Source of the DNA: Apostichopus japonicus
Lineage: Eukaryota; Echinodermata; Holothuroidea; Aspidochirotida; Stichopodidae
Assembly (NCBI RefSeq): GCF_037975245.1
Contig: NC_092571.1
Coordinates: 248,001 to 312,000, forward strand
Reading direction: 5' to 3'
DNA: 64,000 nt
Shown: positions 26,601-36,576 of the stretch, in pieces
Position numbering within the stretch: the stretch's first letter is position 1
Layout: each line of letters begins with the position of its first letter
The notes under the pieces: generated by a model
What the model saw: only the letters and a program-made list of their open reading frames with translations
What the model was told of the DNA's origin: nothing
Databases searched by the model: none
Made by a program: the position numbers and the translations under genes

Positions 26601-28068
26601 GATCTCGTACGGTCTCTCGGAACTTTAAGTATTAGAAACGAACATAGATTTATATCAACTGCTGTCGTGGCGCGGTTGGTTGCTCTGTACCTCGAGAGCG
26701 TGACGTATTTTGGATCGCGGGCTCGAGACCAGGTGGGGGCAGTTTGCTTTTGCCGCGATCTCATACGGTCTCTGGGAACTTTAAGTATTAGAAACGAACA
26801 TAGATTTATATCAACTGCTGTCGTGGCGCGGTTGGTTGCTCTGTACCTCGAGAGCGTGACGTACTTTCGATCGCGGGCTCGAGACCAGGTGGGGGCAGTT
26901 TGCTTTTGCCGCGATCTGGTACGGTCTCTGGGAACTTTAAGTATTAGAAACGAACATAGATTTATATCAACTGCTGTCGTGGCGCGGTTGGTTGCTCTGT
27001 ACCTCGAGAGCGTGACGTATTTTGGATCGCGGGCTCGAGACCAGGTGGGGACAGTTTGCTTTTGCCGCGATCTTATACGGTCTCTGGGAACTTTAAGTAT
27101 TAGAAACGAACATAGATTTATATCAACTGCTGTCGTGGCGCGGTTGGTTGCTCTGTACCTCGAGAGCGTGACGTATTTTGGATCGCGGGCTCGAGACCAG
27201 GTGGGGGCAGTTTGCTTTTGCCGCGATCTCATACGGTCTCTGGAACTTTAAGTATTAGAAACGAACATAGATTTATATCAACTGCTGTCGTGGCGCGGTT
27301 GGTTGCTCTGTACCTCGAGAGCGTGACGTATTTTGGATCGCGGGCTCGAAACCAGGTGGGGGCAGTTTGCTTTTGCCGCGATCTTATACGGTCTCTGGGA
27401 ACTTTAAGTATTAGAAACGAACATAGATTTATATCAACTGCTGTCGTGGCGCGGTTGGTTGCTCTGTACCTCGAGAGCGTGACGTACTTTCGATCGCGGG
27501 TTTGAGACCAGGTGGGGGAAGTTTGCTTTTGCCGCGATCTGGTACGGTCTCTGGGAACTTTAAGTATTAGAAACGAACATAGATTTATATCAACTGCTGT
27601 CGTGGCGCGGTTGGTTGCTCTGTACCTCGAGAGCGTGACGTATTTTGGATCGCGGGCTCGAGACCAGGTGGGGGCAGTTTGCTTTTGCCGCGATCTGATA
27701 CGGTCTCTGGGAACTTTAAGTATTAGAAACGAACATAGATTTATATCAACTGCTGTCGTGGCGCGGTTGGTTGCTCTGTACCTCGAGAGCGTGACGATTT
27801 TTGGATCGCGGGCTCGAGACCAGGTGGGGGCAGTTTGCTTTTGCCGCGATCTCATACGGTCTCTGGGAACTTTAAGTATTAGAAACGAACATAGATTTAT
27901 ATCAACTGCTGTCGTGGCGCGGTTGGTTGCTCTGTACCTCGAGAGCGTGACGATTTTTGGATCGCGGGCTCGAGACCATGTGGGGCAGTTTGCTTTTGCC
28001 GCGATCTTATACGGTCTCTGGGAACTTTAAGTATTAGAAACGAACATAGATTTATATCAACTGCTGTC
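26601..28068 (+). repeat. Dialect A segment between the X duplicates
   Basis: Ordinary 156-bp monomers with CGTACTTTCG and CGATTTTTGG variants. One unit near 27,500 has GGGTTTGAGACC, which destroys the second CTCGAG and puts a stop in the forward frame. Nothing but satellite is visible. Confidence 0.85.
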
Positions 28069-31000
28069 GTGGCGCGGTTGGTTGCTCTGTACCTCGAGAG
28101 CGTGACGTACTTTCGATCGCGGGCTCGAGACCAGGTGGGGGAAGTTTGCTTTTGCCGCGATCTGGTACGGTCTCTGGGAACTTTAAGTATTAGAAACGAA
28201 CATAGATTTATATCAACTGCTGTCGTGGCGCGGTTGGTTGCTCTGTACCTCGAGAGCGTGACGTATTTTGGATCGCGGGCTCGAGACCAGGTGGGGGCAG
28301 TTTGCTTTTGCCGCGATCTCATACGGTCTCTGGGAACTTTAAGTATTAGAAACGAACATAGATTTATATCAACTGCTGTCGTGGCGCGGTTGGTTGCTCT
28401 GTACCTCGAGAGCGTGACGATTTTTGGATCGCGGGCTCGAGACCAGGTGGGGGCAGTTTGCTTTAGCCGCGATCTGATACGGTCTCTGGGAACTTTAAGT
28501 ATTAGAAACGAACATAGATTTATATCAACTGCTGTCGTGGCGCGGTTGGTTGCTCTGTACCTCGAGAGCGTGACGTATTTTGGATCGCGGGCTCGAGACC
28601 AGGTGGGGCAGTTTGCTTTTGCCGCGATCTTATACGGTCTCTGGGAACTTTAAGTATTAGAAACGAACATAGATTTATATCAACTGCTGTCGTGGCGCGG
28701 TTGGTTGCTCTGTACCTCGAGAGCGTGACGTATTTTGGATCGCGGGCTCGAGACCAGGTGGGGGCAGTTTGCTTTTGCCGCGATCTTATACGGTCTCTGG
28801 GAACTTTAAGTATTAGAAACGAACATAGATTTATATCAACTGCTGTCGTGGCGCGGTTGGTTGCTCTGTACCTCGAGAGCGTGACGTACTTTCGATCGCG
28901 GGCTCGAGACCAGGTGGGGGAAGTTTGCTTTTGCCGCGATCTGGTACGGTCTCTGAAAACTTTAAGTATTAGAAACGAACATAGATTTATATCAACTGCT
29001 GTCGTGGCGCGGTTGGTTGCTCTGTACCTCGAGAGCGTGACGTATTTTGGATCGCGGGCTCGAGACCAGGTGGGGGCAGTTTGCTTTGGCCGCGATCTGA
29101 TACGGTCTCTGGGAACTTTAAGTATTAGAAACGAACATAGATTTATATCAACTGCTGTCGTGGCGCGGTTGGTTGCTCTGTACCTCGAGAGCGTGACGAT
29201 TTTTGGATCGCGGGCTCGAGACCAGGTGGGGGCAGTTTGCTTTTGCCGCGATCTCATACGGTCTCTGGGAACTTTAAGTATTAGAAACGAACATAGATTT
29301 ATATCAACTGCTGTCGTGGCGCGGTTGGTTGCTCTGTACCTCGAGAGCGTGACGATTTTTGGATCGCGGGCTCGAGACCAGGTGGGGCAGTTTGCTTTTG
29401 CCGCGATCTTATACGGTCTCTGGGAACTTTAAGTATTAGAAACGAACATAGATTTATATCAACTGCTGTCGTGGCGCGGTTGGTTGCTCTGTACCTCGAG
29501 AGCGTGACGTACTTTCGATCGCGGGCTCGAGACCAGGTGGGGGAAGTTTGCTTTTGCCGCGATCTGGTACGGTCTCTGGGAACTTTAAGTATTAGAAACG
29601 AACATAGATTTATATCAACTGCTGTCGTGGCGCGGTTGGTTGCTCTGTACCTCGAGAGCGTGACGTATTTTGGATCGCGGGCTCGAGACCAGGTGGGGGC
29701 AGTTTGCTTTTGCCGCGATCTGATACGGTCTCTGGGAACTTTAAGTATTAGAAACGAACATAGATTTATATCAACTGCTGTCGTGGCGCGGTTGGTTGCT
29801 CTGTACCTCGAGAGCGTGACGATTTTTGGATCGCGGGCTCGAGACCAGGTGGGGCAGTTTGCTTTTGCCGCGATCTTATACGGTCTCTGGGAACTTTAAG
29901 TATTAGAAACGAACATTGACTTATATCAACTGCTGTCGTGGCGCGGTTGGTTGCTCTGTACCTCGAGAGCGTGACGTATTTTGGATCGCGGGCTCGAGAC
30001 CATGTGGGGGCAGTTTGCTTTTGCCGCGATCTTATACGGTCTCTGGGAACTTTAAGTATTAGAAACGAACATAGATTTATATCAACTGCTGTCGTGGCGC
30101 GGTTGGTTGCTCTGTACCTCGAGAGCGTGACGTATTTTGGATCGCGGGCTCGAGACCAGGTGGGCGCAGTTTGCTTTTGCCGCGATCTCGTACGGTCTCT
30201 GGGAACTTTAAGTATTAGAAACGAACACAGATTTATATCAACTGCTGTCGTGGCGCGGTTGGTTGCTCTGTACCTCGAGAGCGTGACGTATTTTGGATCG
30301 CGGGCTCGAGACCAGGTGGGGGCAGTTTGCTTTTGCCGCGATCTCATACGGTCTCTGGGAACTTTAAGTATTAGAAACGAACATAGATTTATATCAACTG
30401 CTGTCGTGGCGCGGTTGGTTGCTCTGTACCTCGAGAGCGTGACGTATTTTGGATCGCGGGCTCGAGACCAGGTGGGGGCAGTTTGCTTTTGCCGCGATCT
30501 CATACGGTCTCTGGGAACTTTAAGTATTAGAAACGAACATAGATTTATATCAACTGCTGTCGTGGCGCGGTTGGTTGCTCTGTACCTCGAGAGCGTGACG
30601 TATTTTGGATCGCGGGCTCGAGACCAGGTGGGGGCAGTTTGCTTTTGCCGCGATCTGATACGGTCTCTGGGAACTTTAAGTATTAGAAACGAACATAGAT
30701 TTATATCAACTGCTGTCGTGGCGCGGTTGGTTGCTCTGTACCTCGAGAGCGTGACGATTTTTGGATCGCGGGCTCGAGACCAGGTGGGGGCAGTTTGCTT
30801 TTGCCGCGATCTCATACGGTCTCTGGGAACTTTAAGTATTAGAAACGAACATAGATTTATATCAACTGCTGTCGTGGCGCGGTTGGTTGCTCTGTACCTC
30901 GAGAGCGTGACGTATTTTGGATCGCGGGCTCGAGACCAGGTGGGGGCAGTTTGCTTTTGCCGCGATCTCATACGGTCTCTCGGAACTTTAAGTATTAGAA

Positions 31001-31677
31001 ACGAACATAGATTTATATCAACTGCTGTCGTGGCGCGGTTGGTTGCTCTGTACCTCGAGAGCGTGACGTATTTTGGATCGCGGGCTCGAGACCAGGTGGG
31101 GGCAGTTTGCTTTTGCCGCGATCTCATACGGTCTCTGGGAACTTTAAGTATTAGAAACGAACATAGATTTATATCAACTGCTGTCGTGGCGCGGTTGGTT
31201 GCTCTGTACCTCGAGAGCGTGACGTATTTTGGATCGCGGGCTCGAGACCAGGTGGGGGCAGTTTGCTTTTGCCGCGATCTGATACGGTCTCTGGGAACTT
31301 TAAGTATTAGAAACGAACATAGATTTATATCAACTGCTGTCGTGGCGCGGTTGGTTGCTCTGTACCTCGAGAGCGTGACGATTTTTGGATCGCGGGCTCG
31401 AGACCAGGTGGGGGCAGTTTGCTTTTGCCGCGATCTCATACGGTCTCTGGGAACTTTAAGTATTAGAAACGAACACAGATTTATATCAACTGCTGTCGTG
31501 GCGCGGTTGGTTGCTCTGTACCTCGAGAGCGTGACGTATTTTGGATCGCGGGCTCGAGACCAGGTGGGGGCAGTTTGCTTTTGCCGCGATCTCATACGGT
31601 CTCTGGGAACTTTAAGTATTAGAAACGAACATAGATTTATATCAACTGCTGTCGTGGCGCGGTTGGTTGCTCTGTAC

Positions 31678-31833
31678 CTCGAGAGCGTGACGTATTTTGG
31701 ATCGCGGGCTCGAGACCAGGTGGGGGCAGTTTGCTTTTGCCGCGATCTCATACGGTCTCTGGGAACTTTAAGTATTAGAAACGAACATAGATTTATATCA
31801 ACTGCTGTCGTGGCGCGGTTGGTTGCTCTGTAC
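31678..31833 (+). repeat. Reference monomer (dialect A, 156 bp)
   Basis: A clean example of the commonest unit, used for monomer coordinates in this annotation. Position 1 is the first base of CTCGAG before AGCGTGACG; the second CTCGAG is at 32-37. TGACGTA is at 11-17, GATCGCGG at 23-30, the G-rich core at 39-52, CCGCGATC at 63-70, the hypervariable dinucleotide at 72-73, GGTCTC at 77-82, an AT-rich tract at about 90-125 and GTGGCGCGGTTGG at 133-145. It contains 13 CpG. A CTCGAG cutter such as XhoI would release 31-bp and 125-bp pieces from it. The length is close to one nucleosome core plus a short linker. Confidence 0.95.
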
Positions 31834-31894
31834 CTCGAGAGCGTGACGTATTTTGGATCGCGGGCTCGAGACCAGGTGGGGGCAGTTTGCTTTT
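31811..31894 (+). promoter_or_regulatory. tRNA-like A box, B box and T4 run (representative of all monomers)
   Basis: TGGCGCGGTTGG at 31,811-31,822 resembles the Pol III A box; it differs from the usual form mainly at the conserved A, here G. GGCTCGAGACC at 31,863-31,873 resembles the B box GGTTCGANNCC with one difference. The A-to-B start distance is 52 bp, within the range seen in tRNA genes with a longer variable region. A TTTT run at 31,891-31,894 follows the B box by 17 bp, where a Pol III terminator could lie. An additional TTTT at 31,851-31,854 lies between the boxes and would weaken full-length transcription. The pattern repeats in nearly every monomer. Origin from a tRNA or tRNA-derived SINE is inference; function is unknown. 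Confidence 0.45.
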
Positions 31895-31915
31895 GCCGCG
31901 ATCTCATACGGTCTC
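31856..31915. repeat. Two crossing inverted repeats in the monomer (representative)
   Basis: GATCGCGG (31,856-31,863) is the exact reverse complement of CCGCGATC (31,896-31,903), with 32 bases between. GAGACC (31,868-31,873) is the reverse complement of GGTCTC (31,910-31,915). The second pair straddles one arm of the first, so both cannot form as simple nested hairpins; in RNA they would make a pseudoknot-type arrangement. The hypervariable dinucleotide lies just outside the CCGCGATC arm. Confidence 0.6.
31872..31885 (+). promoter_or_regulatory. CTCF-like core in the monomer (representative)
   Basis: CCAGGTGGGGGCAG fits 12 of 14 positions of the common CTCF core consensus CCASYAGRKGGCRS, missing at positions 5 and 6. 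It recurs in most monomers. In a subset it is replaced by CCAGGCCAGTGCAG or CCAGGCCAGCGCAG, which lose the G run; in others it is one G shorter; in four leader-block units it becomes GGGCAGGTGATGG. Whether the host has a CTCF that binds it cannot be told from sequence. Confidence 0.3.
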
Positions 31916-34788
31916 TGGGAACTTTAAGTATTAGAAACGAACATAGATTTATATCAACTGCTGTCGTGGCGCGGTTGGTTGCTCTGTACCTCGAGAGCGT
32001 GACGTACTTTCGATCGCGGGCTCGAGACCAGGTGGGGGCAGTTTGCTTTTGCCGCGATCTCATACGGTCTCTGGGAACTTTAAGTATTAGAAACGAACAT
32101 AGATTTATATCAACTGCTGTCGTGGCGCGGTTGGTTGCTCTGTACCTCGAGAGCGTGACGCATTTTGGATCGCGGGCTCGAGACCAGGTGGGCGCAGTTT
32201 GCTTTTGCCGCGATCTCGTACGGTCTCTGGGAACTTTAAGTATTAGAAACGAACATAGATTTATATCAACTGCTGTCGTGACGCGGTTGTTTGCTCTGTA
32301 CCTCGAGAGCGTGACGTATTTTGGATCGCGGGCTCGAGACCAGGTGGGGGCAGTTTGCTTTTGCCGCGATCTCGTACGGTCTCTGGGAACTTTAAGTATT
32401 AGAAACGAACATAGATTTATATCAACTGCTGTCGTGGCGCGGTTGGTTGCTCTGTACCTCGAGAGCGTAACGATTTTTGGATCGCGGGCTCGAGACCAGG
32501 TGGGGGCAGTTTGCTTTTGCCGCGATCTCGTACGGTCTCTGGGAACTTTAAGTATTAGAAACGAACATAGATTTATATCAACTGCTGTCGTGGCGCGGTT
32601 GGTTGCTCTGTACCTCGAGAGTGTGACGTATTTTGGATCGCGGGCTCGAGACCAGGTGGGGGAAGTTTGCTTTTGCCGAGATCTGGTACGGTCTCTGGGA
32701 ACTTTAAGTATTAGAAACGAACATAGATTTATATCAACTGCTGTCGTGGCGCGGTTGGTTGCTCTGTACCTCGAGAGCGTGACGTATTTTGGATCGCGGG
32801 CTCGAGACCAGGTGGGGGCAGTTTGCTTTTGCCGCGATCTGATACGGTCTCTGGGAACTTTAAGTATTAGAAACGAACATAGATTTATATCAACTGCTGT
32901 CGTGGCGCGGTTGGTTGCTCTGTACCTCGAGAGCGTGACGATTTTTGGATCGCGGGCTCGAGACCAGGTGGGGGCAGTTTGCTTTTGCCGCGATCTCATA
33001 CGGTCTCTGGGAACTTTAAGTATTAGAAACGAACATAGATTTATATCAACTGCTGTCGTGGCGCGGTTGGTTGCTCTGTACCTCGAGAGCGTGACGATTT
33101 TTGGATCGCGGGCTCGAGACCAGGTGGGGGCAGTTTGCTTTTGCCGCGATCTCATACGGTCTCTGGAACTTTAAGTATTAGAAACGAACATAGATTTATA
33201 TCAACTGCTGTCGTGGCGCGGTTGGTTGCTCTGTACCTCGAGAGCGTGACGTATTTTGGATCGCGGGCTCGAGACCAGGTGGGGGCAGTTTGCTTTTGCC
33301 GCGATCTTATACGGTCTCTGGGAACTTTAAGTATTAGAAACGAACATAGATTTATATCAACTGCTGTCGTGGCGCGGTTGGTTGCTCTGTACCTCGAGAG
33401 CGTGACGTATTTTGGATCGCGGGCTCGAGACCATGTGGGGCAGTTTGCTTTTGCCGCGATCTCATACGGTCTCTGGGAACTTTAAGTATTAGAAACGAAC
33501 ATAGATTTATATCAACTGCTGTCGTGGCGCGGTTGGTTGCTCTGTACCTCGAGAGCGTGACGTATTTTGGATCGCGGGCTCGAGACCAGGTGGGGGCAGT
33601 TTGCTTTTGCCGCGATCTCATACGGTCTCTGGGAACTTTAAGTATTAGAAACGAACATAGATTTATATCAACTGCTGTCGTGGCGCGGTTGGTTGCTCTG
33701 TACCTCGAGAGCGTGACGTATTTTGGATCGCGGGCTCGAGACCAGGTGGGGGCAGTTTGCTTTTGCCGCGATCTTATACGGTCTCTGGAACTTTAAGTAT
33801 TAGAAACGAACGAAGATTTATATCAACTGCTGTCGTGGCGCGGTTGGTTGCTCTGTACCTCGAGAGCGTGACGTATTTTGGATCGCGGGCTCGAGACCAG
33901 GTGGGGGCAGTTTGCTTTTGCCGCGATCTTAAACGGCCCCTGGAACTTTAAGTATTAGAAACGAACATAGATTTATATCAACTGCTGTCGTGGCGCGGTT
34001 GGTTGCTCTGTACCTCGAGAGCGTGACGTATTTTGTATCGCGGGCTCGAGACCAGGTGGGGGCAGTTTGTTTTTGCCGCGATCTTATACGGCCCCTGGAA
34101 CTTTAAGTATTAGAAACGAACATAGATTTATATCAACTGCTGTCGTGGCGCGGTTGGTTGCTCTGTACCTCGAGAGCGTGACGTGTTTTGGATCGCGGGC
34201 TCGAGACCAGGTGGGGGAAGTTTGCTTTTGCCGCGATCTCATACGGTCTCTGGGAACTTTAAGTATTAGAAACGAACATAGATTTATATCAACTGCTGTC
34301 GTGGCGCGGTTGGTTGCTCTGTACCTCGAGAGCGTGACGTATTTTGGATCGCGGGCTCGAGACCAGGTGGGGGCAGTTTGCTTTTGCCGGGTTCTTATAC
34401 GGTCTCTGGGAACTTTAAGTATTAGAAACGAACATAGATTTATATCAACTGCTGTCGTGGCGCGGTTGGTTGCTCTGTACCTCGAGAGCGTGACGTATTT
34501 TGGATCGCGGGCTCGAGACCAGGTGGGGGCAGTTTGCTTTTGCCGGGTTCTTATACGGTCTCTGGGAACTTTAAGTATTAGAAACGAACATAGATTTATA
34601 TCAACTGCTGTCGTGGCGCGGTTGGTTGCTCTGTACCTCGAGAGCGTGACGTATTTTGGATCGCGGGCTCGAGACCATGTGGGGGCAGTTTGCTTTTGCC
34701 GCGATCTCATACGGTCTCTGGGAACTTTAAGTATTAGAAACGAACATAGATTTATATCAACTGCTGTCGTGGCGCGGTTGGTTGCTCT

Positions 34789-36576
34789 GTAACTCGAGAG
34801 CGTGACGTATTTTGGATCGCGGGCTCGAGACCAGGTGGGGGCAGTTCGCTTTTGCCGCGATCTTGTACGGTCTCTGGAACTTTAAGTATTAGAAACGAAC
34901 ATAGATTTATATCAACTGCTGTCGTGGCGCGGTTGGTTGCTCTGTACCTCGAGAGCGTGACGATTTTTGGATCGCGGGCTCGAGACCAGGTGGGGGCAGT
35001 TTGCTTTTGCAGCGATCTCGTACGGTCTCTCGGAACTTTAAGTATTAGAAACGAACATAGATTTATATCAACTGCTGTCGTGACGCGGTTGGTTGCTCTG
35101 TACCTCGAGAGCGTGACGATTTTTGGATCGCGGGCTCGAGACCAGGTGGGGGCAGTTTGCTTTTGCCGCGATCTCGTACGGTCTCTGGGAACTTTAAGTA
35201 TTAGAAACGAACATAGATTTATATCAACTGCTGTCGTGACGCGGTTGGTTGCTCTGTACCTCGAGAGCGTGACGATTTTTGGATCGCGGGCTCGAGACCA
35301 GGTGGGGGCAGTTTGCTTTTGCCGCGATCTCGTACGGTCTCTGGGAACTTTAAGTATTAGAAACGAACATAGATTTATATCAACTGCTGTCGTGGCGCGG
35401 TTGGTTGCTCTGTACCTCGAGAGCGTGACGTACTTTGGATCGCGGGCTCGAGGGGCAGGTGATGGAAGTTTGCTTTTGCCGCGATCTCGTACCGTCTCTG
35501 GGAACTTTAAGTATTAGAAACGAACATAGATTTATATCAACTGCTGTCGTGGCGCGGTTGGTTGTTCTGTACCTCGAGAGCGTGACGTATTTTGGATCGC
35601 GGGCTCGAGACCAGGTGGGGGAAGTTTGCTTTTGCCGCGATCTCGTACGGTCTCTGGGAACTTTAAGTATTAGAAACGAACATAGATTTATATCAACTGC
35701 TGTCGTGGCGCGGTTGGTTTCTCTGTACCTCGAGAGCGTGACGTACTTTCGATCGCGGGCTCGAGACCAGGTGGGGGAAGTTTGCTTTTGCAGCGATCTG
35801 GTACGGTCTCTTGGAACTTTAAGTATTAGAAACGAACATAGATTTATATCAACTGCTGTCGTGGCGCGGTTGGTTGCTCTGTACCTCGAGAGCGTAACGA
35901 TTTTTGGATCGCGGGCTCGAGACCAGGTGGGGGAAGTTTGCTTTTGCCGCGATCTCATACGGTCTCTGGGAACTTTAAGTATTAGAAACGAACATAGATT
36001 TATATCAACTGCTGTCGTGGCGCGGTTGGTTGCTCTGTACCTCGAGAGCGTGACGTACTTTCGATCGCGGACTCGAGACCAGGTGGGGGAAGTTTGCTTT
36101 TGCCGCGATCTTATACGGTCTCTGGGAACTTTAAGTATTAGAAACGAACATAGATTTATATCAACTGCTGTCGTGGCGCGGTTGGTTGCTCTGTACCTCG
36201 AGAGCGTGACGTATTTTGGATCGCGGGCTCGAGACCAGGTGGGGGCAGTTTGCTTTTGCCGCGATCTAATACGGTCTCTGGGAACTTTAAGTATTAGAAA
36301 CGAACATAGATTTATATCAACTGCTGTCGTGGCGCGGTTGGTTGCTCTGTACCTCGAGATCGTGACGTATTTTGGATCGCGGGCTCGAGACCAGGCCAGT
36401 GCAGTTTGCTTTTGCCGCGATCTAATACGGTCTCTGGAACTTTAAGTATTAGAAACGAACATAGATTTATATCAACTGCTGTCGTGGCGCGGTTGGTTCT
36501 GCTCTGTACCTCGAGAGCGTGACGTATTTTGGATCGCGGGCTCGAGACCAGGTGGGGGCAGTTTGCTTTTGCCGCG
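34789..36576 (+). repeat. Leader block copy 3
   Basis: It starts with the GTAACTCGAG and TTGTACGG marker unit. Bases 35,004-36,576 run in register with bases 1-1,573 without any length difference. At 36,496 this copy has GGTTGGTTCTGCTCTG, a CT insertion where dialect B has GT, the only one I see. After 36,576 it switches to GGCCCCTGG-type 155-bp units, while copy 1 runs on into dialect B. Confidence 0.88.

Larger units (their letters stand above)
30652..31899 (+). repeat. 624-bp higher-order repeat, two copies
   Basis: Four 156-bp monomers repeated once. The diagnostic pair GATCTGATACGG followed by a CGATTTTTGG unit occurs at 30,652 and 31,276, exactly 624 bp apart. GAACACAG appears in the second unit only. 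The corresponding part of the other long-range copy (about 23.0-23.4 kb) lacks this amplification. Confidence 0.75.
29766..33155 (-). other. 1,129-codon antisense open frame, satellite by-product
   Basis: The reverse strand of the same monomers also lacks stops in one frame, giving a 52-residue repeat that includes RQKQTAPTWSRARDPK and NRATTAVDINLCSFL. It overlaps the forward open frame almost completely. A second long one covers 22,134-24,743 (869 codons). Open frames on both strands of the same repeat follow from unit length and composition and are not evidence of coding. The frame breaks wherever a 155- or 157-bp monomer occurs. Confidence 0.9.
29938..33174 (+). other. 1,078-codon open frame, satellite by-product, not a gene
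   Basis: The frame stays open because 156 bp equals 52 codons and the monomer has no stop in this frame. The translation is a 52-residue repeat that includes LYLESVTYFGSRARD and SIRNEHRFISTAVV. It starts at an ATG made by a chance ACC-ATG change two monomers into nothing resembling a promoter, and it ends where a 155-bp unit (CTCTGGAAC) shifts the frame into TAA. There is no signal peptide, domain or intron structure. Equivalent frames at 22,618-24,762 and elsewhere stop at the same type of length change. An automatic annotator would probably call these genes; I do not. Confidence 0.9.
28069..35000 (+). repeat. Long-range duplicate X prime (copy of 20,904-26,600)
   Basis: Partner of 20,904-26,600. 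It is longer because it carries a net surplus of about eight monomers, mostly from local amplification around 30.6-31.9 kb. It includes the longest uninterrupted run of 156-bp units in the window (about 29,900-33,170). Confidence 0.83.

Noticed and set aside
31811-31894. A functional tRNA gene
   Set aside because: The D and T stems are incomplete, no convincing anticodon arm or acceptor stem can be drawn, and a T4 run lies between the boxes. At most this is a tRNA-derived relic.
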